A DNA stretch of 9,048 nucleotides from assembly GCA_002385665.1 (NCBI GenBank), contig DGDX01000004.1:25191-34238 (forward strand), in the 5' to 3' direction. The stretch's first letter is position 1. Each line of letters starts with the position of its first letter. This document shows positions 1-4,771 of this stretch, piece by piece. This DNA comes from Firmicutes bacterium UBA3941 (GTDB lineage: Bacteria > Bacillota > Clostridia > Caldicoprobacterales > UBA3941). The notes beneath the pieces are model-generated. The model had not been told where the DNA came from. It saw nothing but the letters and a program-made list of their open reading frames with translations, and searched no databases. A program made the translations under genes and the position numbers.

Positions 1-375
1 GTAGACTCTTCCGAAATGGCCTTTAAGATGGCAGCCTATCTGGCTTATAGGAAGCTGGAACAAGCCGATCCGGTACTTTTGGAGCCCATTATGAAAGTTG
101 AAGTGACAGTAAATGATGAATATATGGGTGATATTATCGGAGATCTAAATCGTCGTAGGGGCAGGATCCTTGGTATGACACCTATAGGGGGAGGGCTTCA
201 AGTTATCGAAGCTGAAGTTCCCCAAGCAGAAATGTTTAAATATGCAACTGATCTACGCTCCATGACCCAGGCCAGGGGTAGCTTTAAGTTAACCTTTGTA
301 AGGTATGAAGAAGTACCGGGAAATATCAGCGCTAAAGTGATTGAACAGGCCAGAATGGAAAGGGAACAACAATAA
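1..375 (+). CDS. fusA: Elongation factor G family protein, C-terminal part (5' end outside window)
   Basis: The frame is open from base 1 (codon 1 is GTA) to a TAA stop, giving the last 124 residues of a roughly 690-residue GTPase. Residues 1-26 (VDSSEMAFK...) are the end of domain IV. Residues 27-105 are domain V, with the family hallmarks [23 protein letters not shown] and [16 protein letters not shown] short charged tail follows (to residue 124). EF-G proteins drive ribosomal translocation in the cytoplasm using GTP. The [12 protein letters not shown] and [12 protein letters not shown] wording, and the position next to a sugar kinase instead of the rpsL-rpsG-fusA-tuf operon, suggest the EF-G-like paralogue (second EF-G) rather than the main factor; this is inference, and the G domain that would settle it is missing. 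The usual MTQGRG is MTQARG here. A terminator directly follows, so this gene ends its transcription unit. Confidence 0.93.
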   Translation, partial: VDSSEMAFKMAAYLAYRKLEQADPVLLEPIMKVEVTVNDEYMGDIIGDLNRRRGRILGMTPIGGGLQVIEAEVPQAEMFKYATDLRSMTQARGSFKLTFVRYEEVPGNISAKVIEQARMEREQQ

Positions 376-383
376 GAGTTAAG

Positions 384-412
384 AGCCGGGTGTCCTAGGA
401 CCCCGGCTTTTC
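384..412 (+). terminator. Rho-independent terminator after the EF-G family gene
   Basis: A 7-bp perfect stem AGCCGGG (384-390) / CCCGGCT (402-408) can be lengthened by GTCC/GGAC past one bulged T. It is followed by a short T run (408-411). It starts 8 bases after the stop codon. The GC-rich stem with a short U tract is typical, though the U tract is brief, so some read-through into the kinase gene is possible. Confidence 0.8.
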
Positions 413-414
413 GA

Positions 415-444
415 TTTACTATAAATGCAAAGGCCCATGATAAT
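415..444 (+). promoter_or_regulatory. Possible weak sigma-A promoter for the PfkB-family kinase
   Basis: TTTACT (415-420) and GATAAT (439-444) are separated by 18 bases; they match the -35 and -10 consensus at 4/6 and 5/6. Transcription would begin near 451, leaving just room for the ribosome binding site at 457-464. The preceding terminator makes a separate promoter likely, but this match is not strong and read-through is an alternative. Confidence 0.35.
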
Positions 445-456
445 AAAAGGAATAAT

Positions 457-464
457 AAGGTGAT
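457..464 (+). promoter_or_regulatory. Ribosome binding site that favours the ATG start at 469
   Basis: AAGGTGAT (457-464) ends in AGGTGAT, complementary to the 3' end of 16S rRNA, 4 bases before ATG 469. A GTG at 460 lies inside this site and would add three residues (MIG) that family members lack. Homologous kinases begin M-I-x-T-[VL]-T-L-N-P, which matches a start at 469. Confidence 0.6.
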
Positions 465-468
465 AGGT

Positions 469-1401
469 ATGATTACTACTGTGACTCTGAATCCATGTAT
501 AGATAAGACTGTAACCATAGATGGCTTTACATATGGCGGTATGAACCGAATAATCGATAGCCGGATTGATCCCTCAGGAAAGGGGATAAACGTGGCTATC
601 GCCTACAGTCAGCTTGGCGGCCAAGCCTTATGCACAGGTATCAACTACAGGATAAATGGAGACCTGATAGAGCAACGATTGGACAGGGCAGGAATAGCCC
701 ACGATTTTGTAACTGTGAAAGGGGAGGTGCGGGTAAACCATAAGGTCTATGATAGGTCAACCCAGGTGGTTACCGAATTGAATGAAAGTGGTCATATGAC
801 AGATGCTGATGCCTTAGTCGAGCTTAAGGACAAGCTTATGGCACATTGCCGCGATAGTGATATCCTTGTATTGAGTGGAAGTGCCCCCAGAGGTGTATCC
901 ACCACCATATATAGAGAATTATTGCAGACAGTATCCGGCCTTCCAATTAAAACTGTACTGGATGCCGAGGGAGAATTGCTGTTACATGGATTAGAAGGGA
1001 AGCCATATATAATAAAACCTAACCTGTTTGAACTGGAAACGGCTCTGGACATTAAGATCACTTCTCATCAGGATATTATAAAGGCAGCAAAAGTTTTCCT
1101 GTATAAGGGTGTTAAGATAATATGTGTTTCTCTAGGCGGTCAGGGTGCTATTATAATAGATGAAAACAACGGGTATTATGCCCCTGCCCTTAAGGTTGAT
1201 GTAAAAGGTACTACCGGTGCCGGGGACTCTATCATAGCAGGATTTTGCCTTGCCATGATAGAAGGTCTGAATTTGAAGGATATGTTGAGATACGGTGTAG
1301 CAGCGGCTACAGCATCTATCATTAGGGAAGGAACCCTAATGTGCACGAGAGAGGATTTCCAAAAAATCCTGCCCCAGGTAAAGGTGGAAAAATTATTATA
1401 A
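469..1401 (+). CDS. pfkB: PfkB-family sugar-phosphate kinase, 1-phosphofructokinase type
   Basis: This is a 310-residue protein of normal length for the FruK/LacC/PfkB group of ribokinase-fold kinases. These cytoplasmic enzymes phosphorylate fructose-1-phosphate, tagatose-6-phosphate or fructose-6-phosphate with ATP to give the bisphosphate. Visible motifs: N-terminal TVTLNPCIDKT (4-14); the PfkB signature SGKGINVA (36-43); GSAPRG (137-142); KPNLFEL (183-189); SLGGQGA (221-227); and the C-terminal signature TTGAGDSIIAGF (248-259), with G251-D253 the anion hole and catalytic base Asp253. The ATG at 469 is preferred over a GTG nine bases upstream. No fructose PTS gene, FruR-type regulator or tagatose/lactose gene lies beside it, so context does not identify the substrate. 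No terminator is obvious before the next gene, but that gene has its own promoter. Confidence 0.93.
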   Translation: MITTVTLNPCIDKTVTIDGFTYGGMNRIIDSRIDPSGKGINVAIAYSQLGGQALCTGINYRINGDLIEQRLDRAGIAHDFVTVKGEVRVNHKVYDRSTQVVTELNESGHMTDADALVELKDKLMAHCRDSDILVLSGSAPRGVSTTIYRELLQTVSGLPIKTVLDAEGELLLHGLEGKPYIIKPNLFELETALDIKITSHQDIIKAAKVFLYKGVKIICVSLGGQGAIIIDENNGYYAPALKVDVKGTTGAGDSIIAGFCLAMIEGLNLKDMLRYGVAAATASIIREGTLMCTREDFQKILPQVKVEKLL

Positions 1402-1473
1402 AGAGAGTAAATAGTGGCTAAACTTGGTATAAGCATGAAACAGTAAGGAAAAATTAATAATAGTTAACATTCG

Positions 1474-1490
1474 TGTCACAAATTTGTAAC
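1474..1490 (+). promoter_or_regulatory. WalR (YycF)-like direct repeat upstream of the cell wall hydrolase
   Basis: TGTCAC (1474-1479), five bases, TGTAAC (1485-1490). The published WalR box is TGTWAH-N5-TGTWAH; this site fits with one deviation (C in place of A/T in the first half). The repeats are 11 bp apart, one helical turn. The centre lies about 70 bases upstream of the predicted transcription start, a place suited to an activator. The same bases also read as a 16-bp near-palindrome (1475-1490, one mismatched pair). The match is seen in the sequence; binding is inference, supported by the downstream gene being a peptidoglycan hydrolase, the classic WalR target class. Confidence 0.45.
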
Positions 1491-1516
1491 AAAATTGAAT
1501 ACGGCGATCTTGTGGT

Positions 1517-1545
1517 TTGACCGGAAAATCATCCCCTTCTATAAT
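1517..1545 (+). promoter_or_regulatory. Strong sigma-A-type promoter of the SleB-family hydrolase
   Basis: TTGACC (1517-1522, 5/6) and TATAAT (1540-1545, 6/6) are exactly 17 bases apart. The predicted start is near 1552, giving a leader of about 37 bases to the GTG start. It does not resemble the sigma-G consensus (GHATR / CATWMTA) expected for a forespore-made cortex-lytic enzyme, which suggests vegetative expression. Confidence 0.8.
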
Positions 1546-1582
1546 GGATTATGGTAACTTAACATAATACATACAGAGGGGG

Positions 1583-1600
1583 ATTTCTGTGTACAGAAAT
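1583..1600 (+). repeat. Perfect inverted repeat spanning the GTG start codon
   Basis: ATTTCTGT (1583-1590), GT, ACAGAAAT (1593-1600). In RNA this can fold as a 7-bp stem with a UGUA loop; the first base of the GTG start (1589) is in the stem and the other two are in the loop. The ribosome binding site GAGGGGG (1576-1582) abuts the 5' side. It could tune initiation or, as DNA, bind a dimeric regulator. The stem is AU-rich, so its strength is modest. Confidence 0.5.
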
Positions 1601-2536
1601 AAAAGGGTAGCTATGTTGGTTATATCAATAACCATGATATTGGTTGCGGGTTCTATTCTGATAACGGCTGTGCCTGTTCAAGCCGCAACCTATCCTGTAC
1701 TTAGGGTTGGAAGTAGGGGGCAGGCGGTTTCACGTTTGCAACAAACATTGAAGAACAAGGGGTATTTTACCTACCCCAAGATCACCGGTTACTATGGAAC
1801 CATAACCAGGGATGCAGTTATTAGATTTCAAAAGGATTATGGACTCTATGTCGATGGTATAGCAGGGCCAAAGACTCAGACAGCTCTTTATGAAGGAGGT
1901 TCCGGCAGTGGATACAAGGGTACCTTATACTTTGGAATGTATAACGAAAGGGTAAGGGAGCTTCAAAATGCGTTAAAAGCCCTTGGATATTTCAAGGGCA
2001 CAGCGACCGGATATTACGGTCATGTTACGGAAAATGCAGTAATAGCATTTCAAATAGATTATGGGCTCAGGATAGATGGGATAGCAGGTCCGCAAACTCA
2101 AAATGCCTTGTTCGGTAAAAAAACTACTGGCAATAGCACTGCTAACAGGAGCACTCTAACTGCCAAACAAAGAGATGATATTTTCTGGTTGGCCAGAATT
2201 ATCCATGCCGAGTCCCAGGGAGAACCTTATATCGGAAAGGTCGCTGTTGGCAATGTCGTAATGAACAGAGTAAATTCAAAGCAGTTTCCTAATACCATTT
2301 ATGGTGTCATATTCGAATACTTTCAGGGCATACCACAGTTCAGTCCGGTAGCGGATGGGACAATCTACAATAATCCCAGTGCTGAGTGTTTAAAAGCGGC
2401 AGAGGAAGCTTACTGGGGGAGCAAGCCCGTTGGAAACGCACTATACTTCTTTAATCCCAAGAAGGCTGCCGGCAGCTGGATAGTAAATAACAGACAATAC
2501 ATTACTACCATAGGTAACCATGCCTTTTATCATTAG
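1589..2536 (+). CDS. Exported SleB-family (Hydrolase_2) peptidoglycan hydrolase with two PG-binding domains
   Basis: This is a 315-residue secreted wall-lytic enzyme. Residues 1-32 are a signal peptide: basic YRNKR, a hydrophobic core (9-28), and cleavage near VQA-A (after 32 or 33). Two peptidoglycan_binding_1 repeats follow, about 36-101 and 108-174, each with the VxxLQxxLxxxGYF...TGYYG...AVxxFQxDYGLxxDGIAGPxTxxAL pattern. After a Ser/Thr/Asn-rich linker (175-192) comes the Hydrolase_2 domain (about 197-315), with LARIIHAESQGEP (201-213), containing the probable catalytic Glu208, then VAVGNVVMNRV, and a terminal GNHAFYH. SleB enzymes are lytic transglycosylases acting on spore cortex, but the family also has vegetative members. 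GTG at 1589 is chosen because GAGGGGG sits 6 bases upstream and it supplies the basic N-region; ATG 1613 would lose that. It is a single-gene unit with its own promoter and terminator. The sigma-A promoter and WalR-like box point away from a purely germination role. Confidence 0.9.
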   Translation: MYRNKRVAMLVISITMILVAGSILITAVPVQAATYPVLRVGSRGQAVSRLQQTLKNKGYFTYPKITGYYGTITRDAVIRFQKDYGLYVDGIAGPKTQTALYEGGSGSGYKGTLYFGMYNERVRELQNALKALGYFKGTATGYYGHVTENAVIAFQIDYGLRIDGIAGPQTQNALFGKKTTGNSTANRSTLTAKQRDDIFWLARIIHAESQGEPYIGKVAVGNVVMNRVNSKQFPNTIYGVIFEYFQGIPQFSPVADGTIYNNPSAECLKAAEEAYWGSKPVGNALYFFNPKKAAGSWIVNNRQYITTIGNHAFYH

Positions 2537-2566
2537 AAAACCCTGCACTATAAAGTGCGGGGTTTT
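2537..2566 (+). terminator. Rho-independent terminator after the SleB-family gene
   Basis: A 13-bp stem AAAACCCTGCACT (2537-2549) / AGTGCGGGGTTTT (2554-2566), with one G-U pair and an ATAA loop, begins directly after the stop codon. Only four Ts end it, followed by CCCC. The A tract on the other side could also let it work in the reverse direction, though no - strand gene faces it here. Confidence 0.85.
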
Positions 2567-2578
2567 CCCCTTATCAGC

Positions 2579-2607
2579 TATGCAACACTTCTTAAAATGG
2601 ATATAAT
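2579..2607 (+). promoter_or_regulatory. birA: Probable promoter of the birA operon
   Basis: There is a perfect -10 TATAAT (2602-2607). The -35 position at 17-base spacing (2579-2584, TATGCA) matches only 3/6. It lies just after a terminator and about 43 bases before the birA start, so a promoter is expected here. I see no classical BirA operator (two inverted GTTAAC-like halves 14-16 bases apart) in this leader. Confidence 0.5.
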
Positions 2608-2649
2608 AGAGAAGAAGTAGATATAGCAAAAGATTAGGGAGAAAGTAAT

Positions 2650-3639
2650 ATGCGCAATAAGGTATTAAAGGCGTTATTGGATAGCAAAGGCAGTTTTATA
2701 TCTGGAGAGACAATCAGCTCATCTATGGGCATTACCAGGGCGGCGATATGGAAGCATATAAAATCTTTACAACATGAAGGTTTTATTATAGAAACCAAAC
2801 CCAGATTGGGCTATAGGCTGGTTAGAATCCCTGACATATTGGATAGGACTGCCCTCCTGGAATCCATTGATACCATCATAATGGGCAGAAACTTGGAGAT
2901 CTACGACATTATAGACTCTACCAACAATAGAGCAAGGGAACTGGCTCTGGCAGACGCGCCGGAAGGAACATTAATAGTCGCTGAAACCCAATTGAAGGGC
3001 AGGGGACGATTGGGCAGGAGTTGGATATCTCCAAAAGGTAAAGGAATTTGGATGTCCCTTGTATTAAGGCCGGATATACCCCCCGATAAGGCGCCCGGAA
3101 TAACTACCCTTGTAGCGGTAGCAATAAGGAGGGTCTTAAATCAATTAACAGGTCTGGATATAGGGATTAAGTGGCCAAATGATATAATTGTAAATGGTAG
3201 AAAAGTGTGTGGTATTCTTACGGAAATGCATGGGGATATGGATAAGATTTATTACATAGTGGTTGGCATAGGGATAAACGCCAACTTAGAGGAATCGGAT
3301 TTTCCCGCGGAACTAACTAAGACAGCAACTTCTCTTTACATAAGCACGGGACAGACAGTAGACAGAAGGTCAGTAATCGTTCAGATCATGAAAGAAATAG
3401 AGAATATTTATTATCAATATATTAAGTATGGTAATTTTGAAGCGATTCTTGATGAGTGCAGGAGGTATTCAGTAACTCTCAATAAACCTGTGATAGTAAT
3501 AGGTAGGGATGAGGAATTTGAGGGTTTTGCCATAAATTTTGATACAGATGGTTCCTTATTGGTTAAAAAACAAGATGGGACCATCACTAAGGTTATATCA
3601 GGTGATGTTTCTGTTAGAGGGAGGGAAGGATATGTATAA
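2650..3639 (+). CDS. birA: Biotin-[acetyl-CoA-carboxylase] ligase and biotin operon repressor, BirA
   Basis: This is a 329-residue two-function protein. It activates biotin with ATP to biotinyl-AMP and transfers it to the lysine of the biotin carboxyl carrier domain of carboxylases. Residues 1-60 form an HTH_11 winged helix (ISSSMGITRAAIWKHIKSLQHEG... ending in LGYRL), which marks it as the DNA-binding class. The ligase domain (about 75-265) has DSTN (89-92), the biotinyl-AMP loop GRGRLGR (117-123), WMSLVLRP (134-141), the KWPND motif (174-178) with key Lys174, and GIGIN (206-210). The C-terminal SH3-like domain (about 272-324) ends with GDVSVRG. Length is normal for Firmicute BirA. The start is an ATG with AGGGAGA 7 bases upstream. 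Its last 8 bases overlap the start of the next gene, implying translational coupling. No biotin synthesis or transport gene is in view, so its regulon lies elsewhere. Confidence 0.96.
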   Translation: MRNKVLKALLDSKGSFISGETISSSMGITRAAIWKHIKSLQHEGFIIETKPRLGYRLVRIPDILDRTALLESIDTIIMGRNLEIYDIIDSTNNRARELALADAPEGTLIVAETQLKGRGRLGRSWISPKGKGIWMSLVLRPDIPPDKAPGITTLVAVAIRRVLNQLTGLDIGIKWPNDIIVNGRKVCGILTEMHGDMDKIYYIVVGIGINANLEESDFPAELTKTATSLYISTGQTVDRRSVIVQIMKEIENIYYQYIKYGNFEAILDECRRYSVTLNKPVIVIGRDEEFEGFAINFDTDGSLLVKKQDGTITKVISGDVSVRGREGYV

Positions 3640-4558
3640 GGGCTATATTACGGATGTCAATGGTATAGAAGTAGGTCATGCGCAGGATATTGATGCGGGG
3701 ACAGGATGCACAGTGATACTGTGTAAACATGGGGCAGTAGTAGGCGTCGATGTCAGGGGATCCGCTCCAGGAACCAGAGAGACGGATCTCATGAGACCTG
3801 GAAATTTAGTTCAAGAAGTACACGCTATTATACTTTCCGGGGGAAGTGCTTTTGGACTGGCTGCAGCGGACGGAGTGATGAAGTATTTGGAAGAACAGGG
3901 TATAGGGTTGGATACCGGAGCAGCCCGGGTACCCATTGTAGGTGGGGCGGTCATATATGACCTTGCCTACAAGGATTCTAAAGTAAGGCCGGACGCGGAA
4001 ATGGGATATCAAGCATGTGAGGCTGCATCCGGGGGTCTGTTTAAGCAGGGTAGTGTCGGCGCAGGTGCCGGAGCTACAGTGGGTAAGGTATTGGGTATGA
4101 GATCAGCTATGAAGGGTGGCATCGGTACCTCCAGTATTACCTTGCCTGGCGGGATAGTGGTTGGGGCTATCGTTGCCGTCAATGCCTTCGGTGATGTTTA
4201 TGATTTAAGCGAAGAAAAGATAATTGCCGGTGCCAGAGATCCTGAAAGCGGTAATTTTCTAAACTCCTGCGAGTATCTATTATCCGGAAGCTATGTACCT
4301 ACCAACTTTATTGATAATACCACAATTGGGGTGGTAGCTACCAACGCAAGGCTAACCAAAGAACAGGCGCATAAATTAGCCTCAATTTCCCATAATGGGT
4401 TGGCTCTTGCTATTAGACCGGTCCATACAATGGTGGATGGAGATACGATGTTTGCACTATCCACAGGCGAAAAAGATGGGGATATGCTCACCATTGGTTG
4501 TGCTGCAGTGAAGGTAACGGCTCAGGCAATAGCCAATGCCATCCTTTTTTCGTCGTAG
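3632..4558 (+). CDS. P1-family (peptidase S58, DmpA/NylC/ThnT type) self-cleaving amidohydrolase
   Basis: This is a 308-residue cytoplasmic protein (no signal peptide). The family is made as an inactive chain that cuts itself so that a new N-terminal Ser or Thr becomes the nucleophile; members are aminopeptidases, beta-aminopeptidases or amide hydrolases. Visible features: ITDVNGIEVGHAQD at the start, GCTVILC (25-31), VDVRGSAPGTRETDL (39-53), the conserved LSGGSAFGL (68-76), GSVGAGAGATVGK (140-152), GGIGTSS (162-168) and NTTIGVVATNA (229-239). By analogy with ThnT and NylC, self-cleavage is predicted between Asn229 and Thr230, giving chains of about 229 and 79 residues; Thr230 as nucleophile is inference. 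ATG 3632 is chosen because it gives the family N-terminus and has AGGGAGG 7 bases upstream; an in-frame ATG at 3539 lies deep inside birA and is unlikely. It overlaps birA by 8 bases, so the two are co-translated. The substrate is unknown. Confidence 0.9.
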   Translation: MYKGYITDVNGIEVGHAQDIDAGTGCTVILCKHGAVVGVDVRGSAPGTRETDLMRPGNLVQEVHAIILSGGSAFGLAAADGVMKYLEEQGIGLDTGAARVPIVGGAVIYDLAYKDSKVRPDAEMGYQACEAASGGLFKQGSVGAGAGATVGKVLGMRSAMKGGIGTSSITLPGGIVVGAIVAVNAFGDVYDLSEEKIIAGARDPESGNFLNSCEYLLSGSYVPTNFIDNTTIGVVATNARLTKEQAHKLASISHNGLALAIRPVHTMVDGDTMFALSTGEKDGDMLTIGCAAVKVTAQAIANAILFSS

Positions 4559-4564
4559 TTGTAA

Positions 4565-4609
4565 GGGATTACTCTATTATTTGTGTAGCAGGAAAACATA
4601 GGTAATCCC
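4565..4609 (+). repeat. 8-bp inverted repeat downstream of the P1 hydrolase gene
   Basis: GGGATTAC (4565-4572) pairs perfectly with GTAATCCC (4602-4609) across a 29-base loop, 6 bases after the stop codon. No T run follows, so it is not a canonical terminator. It may still stabilise the 3' end of the birA-P1 message. No other clear terminator is seen for this operon. Confidence 0.35.
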
Positions 4610-4628
4610 ACCAATTCGTTAATCTTTA

Positions 4629-4655
4629 AAGGTGTAAAGGAAGGGTTTACCTTCC
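4629..4655 (+). repeat. Two mutually exclusive hairpins in the region before the ABC genes
   Basis: Hairpin A: GGAAGG (4639-4644) / CCTTCC (4650-4655) with loop GTTTA. Hairpin B: AAGG-TG-TAAA (4629-4638, two-base bulge) / TTTACCTT (4646-4653). They share bases 4639-4653, so only one can form. There is no U tract. This could be the weak end of the birA-P1 transcript or a regulatory leader if transcription starts upstream; the best ABC promoter lies downstream (4702-4730), which argues against the leader role. Confidence 0.35.
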
Positions 4656-4701
4656 GTGGATTAAAAGAGAAAATATAATAGATAACCCCTGGTTTTGTTC
4701 A

Positions 4702-4730
4702 TTGACCAATGTTTGAAATTAAATTAAGAT
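4702..4730 (+). promoter_or_regulatory. Probable promoter of the ABC exporter pair, with a palindrome over the -35
   Basis: TTGACC (4702-4707, 5/6) and TAAGAT (4725-4730, 4/6) are 17 bases apart. Transcription would start near 4737, about 33 bases before the TTG start. The -35 lies within the inverted repeat CATTG-AC-CAATG (4700-4711), a place where a dimeric repressor would block RNA polymerase. An alternative TATAAT at 4674-4679 has no -35 partner at 16-18 bases. Confidence 0.6.
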
Positions 4731-4751
4731 ATTGTAGAATCCTGAAAAGGC

Positions 4752-4771
4752 AAAGAGGGGGTCTTTTTTTT
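4752..4771 (+). promoter_or_regulatory. Ribosome binding site in a small hairpin loop before a TTG start
   Basis: AGAGGGGG (4754-4761) is the Shine-Dalgarno sequence, 8 bases before the TTG start at 4770, and it supports this rare start. AAAGA (4752-4756) and TCTTT (4762-4766) can pair and leave GGGGG in the loop. Eight Ts (4764-4771) run into the start codon. Confidence 0.55.

Noticed and set aside
198..518. Open frames on the - strand (such as 198-518, 792-1061, 5000-5356 and 7161-7445).
   Set aside because: They are antisense to well-supported + strand genes, lack convincing ribosome binding sites and show no recognisable domains.
1463..1490. GTTAAC (1463-1468) and GTAAC (1486-1490) as a possible BirA operator, since birA is nearby.
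   Set aside because: The spacing (17 bases) and the right half fit the BirA consensus poorly, and a wall hydrolase is not an expected biotin target. The WalR-like reading explains the right half better.
1475..1490. The near-palindrome GTCACAAATTTGTAAC as a Rex or CRP/FNR-type site.
   Set aside because: The half-sites point the wrong way for Rex (TTGTGA-N6-TCACAA), and it lacks the TGTGA/TTGAT cores in the right arrangement for CRP/FNR. The direct-repeat WalR reading fits better.
3539..3631. An upstream in-frame ATG that would extend the P1 hydrolase by 31 residues.
   Set aside because: It lies inside the birA coding region, the extra residues are unlike the family, and ATG 3632 has a strong ribosome binding site and the conserved N-terminus.
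4559..4769. A riboswitch or T-box in the longest intergenic regions (1402-1588, 4559-4769, 8308-8454).
   Set aside because: I found no T-box core, no SAM, TPP, FMN or purine riboswitch motif, and the predicted leaders are under 50 bases, too short for these.
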